This document shows, piece by piece, positions 45,240 to 55,558 of a stretch of 64,000 nt of DNA (position 1 is the first letter of the stretch; the number at the start of each line of letters is the position of its first letter). A program made the translations under genes and the position numbers. The stretch lies in NCBI RefSeq assembly GCF_000517065.1, contig NZ_KI912105.1:1658405-1722404 (forward strand), in the 5' to 3' direction. This DNA is from Alkaliflexus imshenetskii DSM 15055. Its GTDB lineage: Bacteria; Bacteroidota; Bacteroidia; Bacteroidales; Marinilabiliaceae. The notes beneath the pieces were generated by a model. It was not told the DNA's origin and searched no databases. It was given only the letters and a program-made list of their open reading frames with translations.

Positions 45240-46324
45240 CTTTTAAAGTGACTTTTTATGAAGTTCTCACATGTTTCAAAAAGTTTCCGTTTAACATCTA
45301 TATGATTATCTCTATTCCTTAGAATAGTTTCATGATTAATAAAACTGGGTAAATCTCCAGAAGGTTTCAATCGATAATTATCATATTTTATGACATTAAA
45401 AAAATCTATTAAACCACCAAAACGCCCGCCATTTCTTCCAAGCACGACAGATTCGTTTAAAAAATCACTAGTAACAAATATGGTTGGCGTGTTCATCCCA
45501 ATAGCCGGCAGTGCTGCATGTATTCTTGATGAGACTAAACACTTACACGATGAATACAAGTAAAGCAAGTGTCTAGCATAATCTAGTTTATCCTTTTCTT
45601 TTGGATAATCATTCTGCTTAATAATATGGGTTAAGTACTTTGCATTAAACAAAACGGAATCAGAAAAAGTGTTTGAATATGCTCTGTAAAAAGCTGCGAT
45701 TTGAATAAACCGCTCTAATCTCCTAAAAAATGGTGCCAAAAAAGACAACTTTGAATTATAATTAAAGACTGAAAACAGTGGCTTGATTCTATGAAAATTC
45801 TTTATCCCATATATCAAAGGGACAAAGGTGTTCTTAAAAGAAAAGAAAGTCTTTCCAGAAATACACTCGTAATATGGGTCAACAAAAATAAATTGGTCAC
45901 TTCTATTCTTTGAGAAGAACTTTTCTCCGAGTGTTAAAGTCAGGCATCCAGAGAAGTATGAATCAATCCCCTTGCTTTTAAAAATTTCCAGTGTAGAATA
46001 GTCTCTACAACCTATTGGCTCATGGTTTTTAAAAAAATCATAACCTTTACCTTGAAGCATCTTTTCTTTAGATGCGAAGTTTATATGAATAGATGTCAAT
46101 AATGGAATGATATCACCACTGGGGGGCCAATGCTCAGGATGCCACATATACCATGCATTCATTAGAAGAATAGTCTTTTCTTTAGATGCGTATGTATCCA
46201 ATGCTTCTCTTTCAACCAAAACATCAATTTCATCAAAAAAGACCTCCGCTACCAGGCTCTGTATATAATCCCCAATATTCTTTGTAGCTCCGGACCCGGA
46301 GCAAATTAACATCCCCACCTTCAT
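45236..46324 (-). CDS. Polysaccharide pyruvyl transferase family protein
   Basis: A 362-residue PF04230-type protein. It has GSGATKNIGDYIQSLVAE at the start and, in the C-terminal half, KCLVSSRIHAALPAIGMNTPTIFV, the family's conserved Arg/His motif. Characterised members add ketal pyruvate to sugars of surface polymers. It overlaps the next gene by 4 bases (ATGA), indicating translational coupling. The acceptor sugar is unknown, and some members have other transfer roles. Confidence 0.82.
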   Translation of the reverse strand: MKVGMLICSGSGATKNIGDYIQSLVAEVFFDEIDVLVEREALDTYASKEKTILLMNAWYMWHPEHWPPSGDIIPLLTSIHINFASKEKMLQGKGYDFFKNHEPIGCRDYSTLEIFKSKGIDSYFSGCLTLTLGEKFFSKNRSDQFIFVDPYYECISGKTFFSFKNTFVPLIYGIKNFHRIKPLFSVFNYNSKLSFLAPFFRRLERFIQIAAFYRAYSNTFSDSVLFNAKYLTHIIKQNDYPKEKDKLDYARHLLYLYSSCKCLVSSRIHAALPAIGMNTPTIFVTSDFLNESVVLGRNGGRFGGLIDFFNVIKYDNYRLKPSGDLPSFINHETILRNRDNHIDVKRKLFETCENFIKSHFKR

Positions 46325-46355
46325 AATCCATTATTTTTGTTTAATAAAAACCTTC

Positions 46356-47279
46356 TCAACTCCTTCCGAACAGAAGAAACAATAGAGTTTTAAAAAAACG
46401 ATTTTTATTATTAAGATACATATAGTTAAAGTAAGCAAACCATGTCTTTAGAAACCTAAGCCTAAATAGAAAGCGCCTTTTATTTTTGTGGAATAAAATT
46501 GCTTCATAAATAAGATTAGTAATATCTTCATCAAAAGACAGATTGTTCACAGCATAACTTATTTGATGCAGCTTAGCATCACTCTGTCTTCCAAACAAAC
46601 CTCGCAGTCTTTTCTCAATCCCTTTTCCAGTCCTATCAATCACATTCGAGTCATGCTGTCTATAGTAAGTTATTATTACAGGAGAAAAAACAAGACTTTT
46701 TTTACAGATTGCTGCCATGGCATACCAAACATCATGTACTTCAAAGACGTCAGGAACTTGATAGATGGATTTTAAAAAATTGGCTTTAAACATCATGCTA
46801 GCTCCTTGGCAAAAATTTCCAACAAAAAGAACCCGAATAGCTTTACCGATATCGCTATCAAGATACTTAGTCATTCCATTCAGGGATTCAATATGCGTTA
46901 CGCCTAAAGACTGCAAGTTTTTATCAACGAACAATGCATTTCCAATACTTGCATCTTTGGTTCCAATCGAAGTGTGCAAAACCTCTAGGTGATTAGAAAC
47001 CCATATATCATCCTGATCACATAAAGCTATATACTCACCTTCACATAGCTGGATCGCTATTTCAAAATTCTTCTTAAATCCAAGATTCTTGGGATTTTGA
47101 AATACTCGAATTCGGTTATCCCTACTTTGAAACTCTTGTAATATTTTCCAAGTAGAGTCATTAGAGTTGTCATCACACACAACAATCTCAAAGTCCTGAA
47201 TCGTTTGATTTAATATCGATTCCAACTGATCTTTTATAAAATGCTCACCATTATAGGCGGCTAATGCTATCGAAATCAT
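46356..47279 (-). CDS. GT2 glycosyltransferase
   Basis: A 307-residue family 2 enzyme. It has ISIALAAYNGEHFIKDQL, VVCDDNSNDSTW, the DxD-like ALCDQDDIW about residue 88, and a His/Asp acceptor motif VHDVWYAMA about residue 181. It resembles the WsaE/rhamnosyl or RgpB-like group with QDD. It overlaps the polymerase gene by 4 bases. It builds the unit B repeat; sugar unknown. Confidence 0.87.
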   Translation of the reverse strand: MISIALAAYNGEHFIKDQLESILNQTIQDFEIVVCDDNSNDSTWKILQEFQSRDNRIRVFQNPKNLGFKKNFEIAIQLCEGEYIALCDQDDIWVSNHLEVLHTSIGTKDASIGNALFVDKNLQSLGVTHIESLNGMTKYLDSDIGKAIRVLFVGNFCQGASMMFKANFLKSIYQVPDVFEVHDVWYAMAAICKKSLVFSPVIITYYRQHDSNVIDRTGKGIEKRLRGLFGRQSDAKLHQISYAVNNLSFDEDITNLIYEAILFHKNKRRFLFRLRFLKTWFAYFNYMYLNNKNRFFKTLLFLLFGRS

Positions 47280-48535
47280 TTGAATGCTAGACCTAATTTA
47301 ATCCTATACCTAATAAAAACATAAATCAGAGAAGTAAACACAATCAACTGAAAAAGGAACTTCCCATGCCACAATAAGTCAAAAACGCCGATAAACACCA
47401 ACTCATAATAATAAAGGAAAGGTATTAATGAGGAGAACCTTATTGTATTCTCAAAACGAACAAACTTTATAAATAATCGTGAAATCAGAAAGAGAATTAA
47501 CGCACCCAAGACTATTCCAAATTCAACATAAAAATCTCCCACGATAGTCTTAAAAAGCAGGACATTTGTACCAGTCATGTCAGAAAAGAAACTATACTGA
47601 TCTGATCGTGATAAAAAAGTACGTGGGATATCATAAAATTGATATAAAAATGGGAACTTGAATTCACTCATTGGGTGCTCTTGTATGTTGCCCCAAAAAG
47701 TGCTATTAAAATTCAAAAATGATTCTCCAAAATATTTAAAGACACTCATGAGCGGCCCGAAGGCAGAGTTCCCAAACCTTGATGCAGTAAAAATTACAAC
47801 AACTGAAGTTAGTAGAGCTACTATAAAAAGTGAACCAACATACAACAACCGCTTCGTCCTTTGAGGAATGAACCTTCTAAAAATCAAAAAACAGGTCATA
47901 AGTTCAATTATTATAAAGAACAATCCTCCCCTCGAAACTAAAACTATTGAAACAAAAACTTTGGGAATAACCGCAGCAACCAATAACAATATTGTCTTAA
48001 ATCTAAACTCACTTTTGAAGGATAGATAATAAAATCCTAATAATAAAATAAAAGGGTACAACAACCGATGTAGTGTGTAAAGCCGATAAAGAAAAACAGG
48101 CATAGCTAACTCTCCATCTTCACTATCTCTGTACACTTCAGAAGCATTCTCTAAAGATGCATTATAATCAACAAAGAGTAACAAAAGTACTAGAAGACCT
48201 AAACCAAAAACAATACATAATTTGCCTAATATTTCAATTCTAAATTTATCATCAAGAACGACCATTTCAATTTTACTCTCGTTAAACTTTTTTATAGGTT
48301 CAAAGAGAAATATAAACGTTGCAAATAGATAAAGAAATGGATAAATTGATATCTCATTTGTGATTATATGGTTTCTATGTAAAAAACTATAAATACCACT
48401 CTCCCATATAAATAGGCTTGATAAAGAGACAAACATATACATCATCAAAAGAGCCTTGAATAAAAGACCCGTCCCTTTAACATTAAAAAGAAAATAAATG
48501 AAATACAACAGGAAATTAGCGATGAGAACACCCAT
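47276..48535 (-). CDS. Oligosaccharide repeat-unit polymerase-like membrane protein (Wzy candidate)
   Basis: A 419-residue protein with about ten membrane helices and a large soluble loop about residues 260-330. It is low in recognisable motifs, as usual for Wzy proteins. It lies between the flippase (3 bases upstream) and a GT2 gene (4-base overlap). Position and topology are the main evidence. It would polymerise unit B repeats. Confidence 0.72.
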   Translation of the reverse strand: MGVLIANFLLYFIYFLFNVKGTGLLFKALLMMYMFVSLSSLFIWESGIYSFLHRNHIITNEISIYPFLYLFATFIFLFEPIKKFNESKIEMVVLDDKFRIEILGKLCIVFGLGLLVLLLLFVDYNASLENASEVYRDSEDGELAMPVFLYRLYTLHRLLYPFILLLGFYYLSFKSEFRFKTILLLVAAVIPKVFVSIVLVSRGGLFFIIIELMTCFLIFRRFIPQRTKRLLYVGSLFIVALLTSVVVIFTASRFGNSAFGPLMSVFKYFGESFLNFNSTFWGNIQEHPMSEFKFPFLYQFYDIPRTFLSRSDQYSFFSDMTGTNVLLFKTIVGDFYVEFGIVLGALILFLISRLFIKFVRFENTIRFSSLIPFLYYYELVFIGVFDLLWHGKFLFQLIVFTSLIYVFIRYRIKLGLAFK

Positions 48536-48538
48536 GTA

Positions 48539-49987
48539 TTATCGCTTTAATAGAATTTCGCACTTCTGCAAAGCCATACTTATATATTTATATGAAAATT
48601 GATTTCTAATGTAATAGTACTGCATTACTAAAAAAAGAATGCCGTTCATAACTATAGCAGTAGCAATTGTTAAAAAACTACCTAACTCCAATACAACTAA
48701 AAGTGCATTAACAGCGATGTAAGGCAATATACTAACTAAGTGCTTCTTTATCAATAAAAATGGGAAAGATATAATCTGCTTCCTAATAGCAAAATAGACG
48801 TAATATAAAGTGACAGAAGTTTCTGAGAACAAAAGAACAGAAGCTGTTCCAACACTTCCAAAACTTTCAACAAAAAGAACATTCCCGACAACCCCAACAA
48901 TTGCTCCAATAATTGAAGCACGTAGGATCTGACCATCTTGCTTCAAAGGAATTAAAACTTGAATCGCAATAATCTGGGCAACACCAACAACCAATAATAG
49001 AGGCATTATCAACCTCATTGGTCTAATTGCGCCCTCAAAACCAGATCCTGATAATACGAAAATCAAATGTGACGTTAGTATAATGCCAACAACTATCACC
49101 GGCAAAACAAAGGACAACAATAAATCAAAAGACTTCTGTATCATTTCTTTAAACTTATCCAATTCTTTTCCCATTACCATACCACTCATTCTTGGTAACA
49201 TAACACCAGTAAAAGCTGTATAAAACCCCAGCACAATAGTGTAAATCTTCAAAGCAGTCCAATAGTATCCCACCTCAGCGGAATTACAAACAAATCCTAA
49301 ATACATTATATTAAAAGTTGTATACATGGAAGTCAGTATTGAATAGGTTCCAATATAAACAACCTGCTTAACAAATGGCTCTATTCTAATGTTTTTGAGT
49401 GAAAAGGTCACAAATTTCCTGGAATAGACTATATTAATTATGGAACTTACAACAATACTTAGAACTGTCAAAAAAAAGTATAATTCAATATCATTTTTTT
49501 CCTTAACAAACAGAAACAATAATAATAAATAAACAACTTTCACTACTCCATTCCGGATGCTTATAAACTTGAAATTTTCAATTCCTTTATAGAACCATTC
49601 AATCGAATATACTGTAAAAATCAGTTTTGCGCTACCAATCAAGAACAAAGCTCTGTGCGTCTCAAAGGATGGAACTGAAAAAATCAACACGAAATACAAT
49701 ACAACAACAATTATTAAAAACAGGGACGACAAAGATAATAAGCTACTAAACGCTGAATTTAATCTCTCTCTATCTGTCTTAACTCGTGCAATTTCTCTAA
49801 CCCCTATAGTACTTATACCTAAAGTTGCGAAAAGGATAAAGTAGTTAATGGAGCTATCCACGAACCCCACGATTCCAACATTAACCACACCAAAAACTCT
49901 GGAAATATATGGAAACACAACAAGACCTACAAGGTAGTTTGCTAAAGTAAGAAATAAGTTATATAAGAAGTTTACCCTTAATCCCAT
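48539..49987 (-). CDS. Oligosaccharide flippase, Wzx-like (MOP superfamily)
   Basis: A 482-residue membrane protein with 12-14 helices. The N-terminus NFLYNLFLTLANYLVGLVVF and the following YISRVFGVVNVG are typical of Wzx/RfbX flippases. It transports lipid-linked unit B repeats to the periplasm. It is the first intact gene after the decayed region 49988-51211, so it probably lost or moved its original upstream neighbour. Confidence 0.9.
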   Translation of the reverse strand: MGLRVNFLYNLFLTLANYLVGLVVFPYISRVFGVVNVGIVGFVDSSINYFILFATLGISTIGVREIARVKTDRERLNSAFSSLLSLSSLFLIIVVVLYFVLIFSVPSFETHRALFLIGSAKLIFTVYSIEWFYKGIENFKFISIRNGVVKVVYLLLLFLFVKEKNDIELYFFLTVLSIVVSSIINIVYSRKFVTFSLKNIRIEPFVKQVVYIGTYSILTSMYTTFNIMYLGFVCNSAEVGYYWTALKIYTIVLGFYTAFTGVMLPRMSGMVMGKELDKFKEMIQKSFDLLLSFVLPVIVVGIILTSHLIFVLSGSGFEGAIRPMRLIMPLLLVVGVAQIIAIQVLIPLKQDGQILRASIIGAIVGVVGNVLFVESFGSVGTASVLLFSETSVTLYYVYFAIRKQIISFPFLLIKKHLVSILPYIAVNALLVVLELGSFLTIATAIVMNGILFLVMQYYYIRNQFSYKYISMALQKCEILLKR

Positions 49988-50097
49988 AAAAAAAACCTAT
50001 CAAACCAAAATCATCAAGTTTTCAAAAAAAATCAATGTTATTTAAAACCATTACTTCATATACGAAACCCTCATTAACTATATTTCTCATCTGCTAG

Positions 50098-50710
50098 AAC
50101 AATCCTACTATCAAACACTACCAAAGACTTCATCATATACTCATAGCCTCGCTGCGAGCGTTGGTAATTAAATTCATCCTAATCATTAAGGATGACAAAG
50201 GCGAGTACATAGTCCAAGGCTTCGTAAGAGTTTTTGACTACTTTAACGCGGGGACGATTTCGGTATTATTTCAGTAGTTTAAGGAGTCAAGACAGCAAAC
50301 ACTTGTCAGCCTTAAATTTGAGTTTGTTCTTCCATAATTCGGCTTATTCGAACAATACCTAGTCGGTGGCTTCGGCGAGGCACTAACTAAGGGCTATTTT
50401 ATCCAAATTACCTATCTCCCCCTAAAAACAAGAGGAGCCAAAGCTATCGGAGGCAATCAGAAATTTGTAACCAGTTTAGAGGTTCAAACCAATAGCGAAG
50501 GTGAATAAATCATCATTAACAAACCTCTAATCACAGAGAGCATAAATAGCGTTGATTCAGTACACGCACTGACCCAGAAAACATTGGAGGTAAGTTTGGA
50601 TAGATATCCACAAGTGCTTGGGAAATGGACTAACGGCCTTGCCTAGTCCGATGAGTCAGTATGCAGTAAGGCTAGTGCAATTATGAAAAGCTGTGTCTCC
50701 GCCAAAAACT
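50098..50710 (+). pseudogene. Decayed protein-coding remnant, plus strand
   Basis: One reading frame holds coding-like sequence for about 600 bases, with stops only at 50275, 50335, 50506 and 50644. Representative stretches are KDDKGEYIVQGFVRVFDYF, VGGFGEALTKGYF and GGNQKFVTSLEVQTNSEGE. The pattern is that of a gene with accumulated nonsense mutations. A distant likeness to HU/IHF-like DNA-binding proteins of Bacteroidota is possible but not convincing. I cannot name it. Confidence 0.4.
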
Positions 50711-50934
50711 AGGAATTGTAAAGTACTTGGAACTGCTGTCATTTGATTTCAGCATACTATATGGTGCTTATGCTTTGTGCTGCTTGCACCGTGAGGAGCG
50801 ATTATTTTATTATTTTATCGATTGTGGCTACCTGGACAATTAGTAAGGAGTAAATCTCTCCATGTACTTCAAATTGGCGGTCATGCCCTTACCTATACCT
50901 TAGGTCTTGGTGCGAGTATTCGCCGAAATGAAGA

Positions 50935-51201
50935 TTATATCTCCGCGGTAATGGCGCCTTCCGCATCAGTACTGATAAGAAGGTTGAGGTTGCGTATATT
51001 TGCTACCACTTTGAGTAGTCCGGGTTTATAATTGGTCAGGTTCTTTAGGTTGTCCTCCCAGTGAGCTATGCACCGCTTGTTAAAATTTACCATGTTCAAC
51101 TAAAAAGCAGGACACTTATATGCAATAACGGACATGGTGAAACTGATTACGTAACTGGTATCTATGCAGGCAATGTGCCTTATGGTTAAAACTTCTGTCA
51201 T
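50935..51201 (-). pseudogene. Possible second decayed coding remnant, minus strand
   Basis: A frame from an ATG at 51201 is interrupted once by TAG. It encodes coding-like sequence including GLLKVVANIRNLNLLIST before TAA at 50937. A competing frame on the plus strand (50822-51031) makes the assignment uncertain. Confidence 0.25.
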
Positions 51202-51211
51202 GCTTCTGCTT

Positions 51212-52351
51212 TTACTTTTTATTTGCTAAGAACTCTGCCAAAATATTGTTCAAAATACTCCTGACAAAATATAGACCGATACCTAAAATACCACCAACAA
51301 AGACAGAGAGGATCATTAGTCTTATCCTTTTCGGGGAACTTTTTTCGTCTGGAACAACGGCTGGCTGAATAATCTTAACGACAGGGGTTTCTTCCTGCAA
51401 TTTAAGACGTGCCTCTTCCAACTGCTGAGCCAGTGCCTTATAAACATTAAAGGCCAAATCGTAGTCACTTTGAAGGCGCTGCTGGCGCGTTTGGGCTAGT
51501 GCGGTGAGATTTCCATGACTGGAATCGCGAAAGCGAGCCAGTGCTTCTTGGGCTGTCTCAAAACGCATTTCAGCCTCAAAATATCTATCCTGCACAAACT
51601 GCAAATCTTCTTTACCTTTATCAGTTCTAAAACTTACAGCGTAATCAGACAAAAGCATAGCCGCGTAGGCGCAAACTTCTGCCGACAGCTCAGGAGTAGG
51701 CATTTTTGTCGTAAGAGTTATCATCCCAATTTGCTTATCAATAGTAAGCGACAACTCATTCTGCAACCACTCAAGCACTTCTCTTTCTTCCTTCGTCAAG
51801 CGTACTATCGAACTACTGCTGTCTCCAGAGGTCATCATTTCTTCGGGCTTACCCTTAATCCAGTCAAGGATTACGCCAGGGAGGCCGATGGTATATTTTT
51901 TAATATTTCCCTGCCAAGATCCAGCAATTTCAGATTGATAGTAGTCATAGAGCGTAACAGACCCAATTTCAGGCAGTTCAAAGGGCTGCTGCATCAAAAG
52001 TTTGAGGTATGGCACACTCTTAACAATTTCGGGGTAGTAATCCGGTGGAATGCCGCCACCTTCGGCAGCTGCTGAAACACTACCAAAACCAAACTGGGCG
52101 GCAAGGCCACCTAGGGCTCCGAGACTCATACTTTTATTACTCTCTGGAATAAGTTTTACGATTGTTGTGTAGCGAACTGGACTAGTCAAGGCAATAATAA
52201 GACCTAAGGCTACAAAAACAGCTACAGTTTTCAAAATCAAAACCCGGCCATTCCATATATGCAGCATCAACGCCACCAAATCAATCTCATCATCCTTAAT
52301 GATGGCAGGCAACTGCTTTTCTGATGATTCAATATTTTTAAATTCTGTCAT
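51212..52351 (-). CDS. Wzz-family chain-length/co-polymerase protein (unit B)
   Basis: The open frame begins at 52408, overlapping the exporter gene. The ATG at 52351 (MTEFKNIESSEKQLPAII) gives a standard cytoplasmic start, about 379 residues. TM1 is about 40-60, TM2 about 345-370. The periplasmic part has a coiled coil about 230-310 (FVQDRYFEAEMRFETAQEAL) and ends in SSPKRIRLM before TM2. No kinase domain is fused. Paralogue of the unit A protein at 35844. Confidence 0.88.
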   Translation of the reverse strand: MTEFKNIESSEKQLPAIIKDDEIDLVALMLHIWNGRVLILKTVAVFVALGLIIALTSPVRYTTIVKLIPESNKSMSLGALGGLAAQFGFGSVSAAAEGGGIPPDYYPEIVKSVPYLKLLMQQPFELPEIGSVTLYDYYQSEIAGSWQGNIKKYTIGLPGVILDWIKGKPEEMMTSGDSSSSIVRLTKEEREVLEWLQNELSLTIDKQIGMITLTTKMPTPELSAEVCAYAAMLLSDYAVSFRTDKGKEDLQFVQDRYFEAEMRFETAQEALARFRDSSHGNLTALAQTRQQRLQSDYDLAFNVYKALAQQLEEARLKLQEETPVVKIIQPAVVPDEKSSPKRIRLMILSVFVGGILGIGLYFVRSILNNILAEFLANKK

Positions 52352-52379
52352 AATAACGAACCTGAATTGAGACTGAAAA

Positions 52380-54836
52380 CTAAAATCTTGACATGGCGGT
52401 GATAACAACTGCAGCCATGGAAACCACGGAGCTAAAAATAGAAATGCGCTCTCCCGGAGTCATTGGTGGACGCTCCACACGTTGAGGAATGATGATTTCG
52501 GCTCCCGGTGTTATCTCAGGAGAGATGCCAAAGAACAGATACCGCGACCGCGTATTCACATCACCATTTGCATAAACCACATAAGCTCGGCTTTTGCGTG
52601 CATTCTGGGAAAACCCGCCAGAACCTTTTATATAATAACGAAGATCTTTCCCTTTTATATAGCGAATTTCAGAATCACGTAAAACGCCACCAGAAACACG
52701 CACTGTTTGTAACTCTGCTGGCACTTTGATAACGTCACCGGGTCGTACAAACAAATCGTCACGCGTACCTGGCTTAGAAAGGATGGTTCCCAGATTTATG
52801 CCTATGAAGCTCTCCTTGTCTTTGGTTAGATCCACCACTTCACTCAGACCCGTCTCAAGCACTGTTTCAACACGCTCCAATTGCTGAGATGTACGCATAA
52901 GCGTAGCGCCGGGCACAAAAGCTTCGTCTGTAAGTCCCCCTGCACGGCGGATAACGTCAGAAATGCGCTCGTTACGATCCGTAATGGCATAGGTGCCGGG
53001 AAACATTACCTCTCCCTGTATGGTAATGGTTTGTTGTACTTGATAATCAGGCCTGGCTCTAACAAAAACCTGGTCATAAGGCTGTAACTCAAAGCGCCGG
53101 GCTTCCTCCCTCAGCGCGAGGTTGCGCTCTACACTAAATACAAATGTCTCAGCCAGACGGGTGCCTCTGCGTGCCGGAGCTGCTTCGCCAATGATTCGAC
53201 GGTTTATCTCGATACGGGCTTCGGATGCGGAAGACTTAAACCCCTCTCCTATCAATATCAAATCCTCCAGCGTCATGCCATCACGAAACTGATAGCTGCC
53301 TGCCTTACGAATCTCTCCGCCCAGATAAACCATACGCTCTTCACGCATCTCATGAATGCTTCGGATTATCACCTCGTCTTCGGGCTGGAGTACAATATCA
53401 TAGTACTCAGGCTGACTGAGAACTTGATCAACATTAAAAGCTACCACAGAGAAATCATGACGTTCATCGAGCCGGTTAATTACGGCACGCTCACGAAACA
53501 CATCAGGCTTCACACCTTCAGCTTGTTGGATAAGTTGTGAAAGGGTAAACCCCTCCGTTAGCTCATAGTCACCCGGACGCCATACGGCGCCTGAAATGGT
53601 TACCCGGTTTGCAAAGCGGTTAAGGATAGGATCCACACTTACCACATCACCGTTTTGCATTGCGAATGAGCCATATTTATCGCGATTCACACTCACCATC
53701 ATGCGCTCCGTTTCGGTATTTCTTTGAACAGTGACCTGTCGCGTATAGGCCGAATCGGTAAAGTGTCCCGCAAAGCCAATCAAATCTGCCAGCGTCTCAT
53801 TTTCAGCAGCCTCGTACAGTCCTGGACGCTTCACCTCTCCTCTTACTTCAACTCTTGTAACCAGAGGACTCACACGAACAATGTCCTGATCATTTAATCT
53901 GATGTTCTGTCGCTGATCGCCACGCAGCAACAAGTCATATACATCCAAACGGGCAACAACCTTGTTACCCCTTATCACTTCTACATTTCTGTATGATCCT
54001 ATACGATTTGGACCACCTGATTTATATAGTGCATTAAATACGGTTGCCAATGAAGATACAGAATAACTTCCGGGCACATTTACCTCACCCATTACGGTCA
54101 CCTGTATGGTACGAACCCGCCCGAGGCTTACGCGCGCAAACGTGGTTTGATCAGCCTGACCTGGGCGTAACCCGCGATACAACTGCTTAAGTTTTTCAAT
54201 GATACGCTTATCAGCCTCCTCGATAGACAGGCCGTGCACATAGACTGGCCCAAGATTGTCAATGGTGACTGTCCCCTCAGGACTAACTGTCAACTGGTGC
54301 AAATTGGTTGTGGCACCCCAAATATCAACCACCAACTCGTCGCCGGGGCCCAATACATAATTCAGAGGGGTTGGAATATTCATGGATGGCTCAAATCCGG
54401 ACATTCCTCTTTTAAAAAGCGTGCTGCCAAAAATAAATGGCTTATCATCCTCAACAAACTCAATGGTGTCAATCAAATCTGCCGGCTCAGAGTTGTCACT
54501 TCGCAGATGAGTCTTTGCGCCATTTGACGCCATCCCCTCAGTCTCCAGTGCGCGCATGCGTTGCATCAATTCATTGGCCACGGCAGGTGACAACCCTCTG
54601 GCACGCGCCATATCCATGGCCTGCTGAGGAGAAATCCCTTCTGAACGTCCGCGAACCATATATGCTCTTAACTGCGCATCACTAATATCAGCTGATTTAA
54701 CAGTGGATAAATCCTGCGCATTTAAGCTCTTTGCCTGCGCATGAATTTCTGTTACACCAGCGATAAAGCAGGTGAACAGAATAATGAAAAAACTGTAAAC
54801 AATTTGCCGGAATTGGGGTTTGATAGTACGAAGCAT
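52380..54836 (-). CDS. SLBB-domain polysaccharide exporter, Wza-like (unit B)
   Basis: An 818-residue paralogue of the exporter at 36973. Order: signal peptide about 1-34; helical RGRSEGISPQQAMDMARARG region; export domain (YVLGPGDELVVDIWGATTN about residue 160); a series of SLBB repeats (VTVMGEVNVPGSYSV, VRGEVKRPGLYEA, LGGEIRKAGSYQF, IQGEVMFPGTYAI); C-terminal membrane helix. It is the first gene of unit B. A -7 match (TATATTTG at 55014-55007) lies about 170 bases upstream. Confidence 0.92.
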   Translation of the reverse strand: MLRTIKPQFRQIVYSFFIILFTCFIAGVTEIHAQAKSLNAQDLSTVKSADISDAQLRAYMVRGRSEGISPQQAMDMARARGLSPAVANELMQRMRALETEGMASNGAKTHLRSDNSEPADLIDTIEFVEDDKPFIFGSTLFKRGMSGFEPSMNIPTPLNYVLGPGDELVVDIWGATTNLHQLTVSPEGTVTIDNLGPVYVHGLSIEEADKRIIEKLKQLYRGLRPGQADQTTFARVSLGRVRTIQVTVMGEVNVPGSYSVSSLATVFNALYKSGGPNRIGSYRNVEVIRGNKVVARLDVYDLLLRGDQRQNIRLNDQDIVRVSPLVTRVEVRGEVKRPGLYEAAENETLADLIGFAGHFTDSAYTRQVTVQRNTETERMMVSVNRDKYGSFAMQNGDVVSVDPILNRFANRVTISGAVWRPGDYELTEGFTLSQLIQQAEGVKPDVFRERAVINRLDERHDFSVVAFNVDQVLSQPEYYDIVLQPEDEVIIRSIHEMREERMVYLGGEIRKAGSYQFRDGMTLEDLILIGEGFKSSASEARIEINRRIIGEAAPARRGTRLAETFVFSVERNLALREEARRFELQPYDQVFVRARPDYQVQQTITIQGEVMFPGTYAITDRNERISDVIRRAGGLTDEAFVPGATLMRTSQQLERVETVLETGLSEVVDLTKDKESFIGINLGTILSKPGTRDDLFVRPGDVIKVPAELQTVRVSGGVLRDSEIRYIKGKDLRYYIKGSGGFSQNARKSRAYVVYANGDVNTRSRYLFFGISPEITPGAEIIIPQRVERPPMTPGERISIFSSVVSMAAVVITAMSRF

Positions 54837-55493
54837 TGCCTGAGTAATTGAATTATGAAGTGTAATTGGAAATAAACCTAAGCGACTGTATAAAAACAGA
54901 ATCTAAGTGATAAATTAAAAATCATTAGAACAAGATGCAATTAGCTTAAATCCTCGGATAGATATCAAATAAGATGGCTTTAAAGTGGTTCAGTTTCCTT
55001 TACGGACAAATATAACTGTCAAATTATCGCGCTACCTATCTACCTTGATTAAAAATGCCAATAGAGTTTTAAACAGAAGTCATGAAGCTTTCGGAGATGG
55101 GCGAACAAAAATTAAGCATTGGGAAATTAAAAGGCTCTATCCGGTGGGTGATGATGCGTATTGAGATTGTAATCCCTTCATACTTTTCCACGCTACCGCT
55201 TCCTGACTCACAAATCAGCATGTTTGTAACTCAGCAAGTCGGGATTAAGAGGACTTTTCTTCGTTTTCAGAAAATAGAAAACGTCGTATATACACATGTA
55301 AACTTTTAAAAGATAATACAATAATCAATTAAAATCCAGTAGCTTCTACCCAACCGATTTTGAGATCAATGTACATCCCGTTTTATGCGCCTGCAAAAGT
55401 ACCAAATATGATTCTCATATCAAATTATAACGAGCCATTTTAGTCAGAAAAATACACCCGGAAGCCGCATTGAATCTTATATATAAGAAGAAA
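54837..55493. other. Gene-free region upstream of the unit B exporter
   Basis: About 660 bases. A TATATTTG element on the minus strand at 55007-55014 is the only promoter-like signal for unit B, without a TTG at the expected distance. A 75-codon plus-strand frame at 55082-55309 has no recognisable features and is probably spurious. No UpxY-type antiterminator gene is present. Confidence 0.5.
55007..55014 (-). promoter_or_regulatory. Candidate -7 element of polysaccharide unit B (TATATTTG)
   Basis: Identical to the -7 box of unit A. The leader to the start codon would be about 165 bases. Confidence 0.35.
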
Positions 55494-55522
55494 CCCGGTT
55501 TGCAAGCCTCTTGCAAACCGGG
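55494..55522 (-). terminator. Terminator after the purine permease gene
   Basis: Perfect hairpin with arms CCCGGTTTGCAAG/CTTGCAAACCGGG around a very short loop. On the minus strand TTTCTTCTT follows, about 37 bases after the permease stop. Confidence 0.85.
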
Positions 55523-55558
55523 CATCATCGTAATAGTTTACGATTGGCTTCCACTCAA

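Larger units (their letters stand above)
49988..51211. other. Decayed 1.2-kb region between wzx and wzz of unit B
   Basis: No intact gene. It carries remnants on both strands (listed separately) and separates the exporter pair from the synthesis genes. No insertion-sequence ends or direct repeats were recognised. Confidence 0.6.

Noticed and set aside
50822-51031. 69-codon plus-strand frame in the decayed region
   Set aside because: Overlaps a competing minus-strand remnant and shows no recognisable protein pattern.
55082-55309. 75-codon plus-strand frame upstream of the unit B exporter
   Set aside because: No motif, no promoter or ribosome signal, and composition like the surrounding spacer.
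54837-55558. UpxY/UpxZ-type antitermination control or invertible promoter
   Set aside because: No NusG-like gene and no inverted repeats flanking a promoter are visible at either polysaccharide unit.
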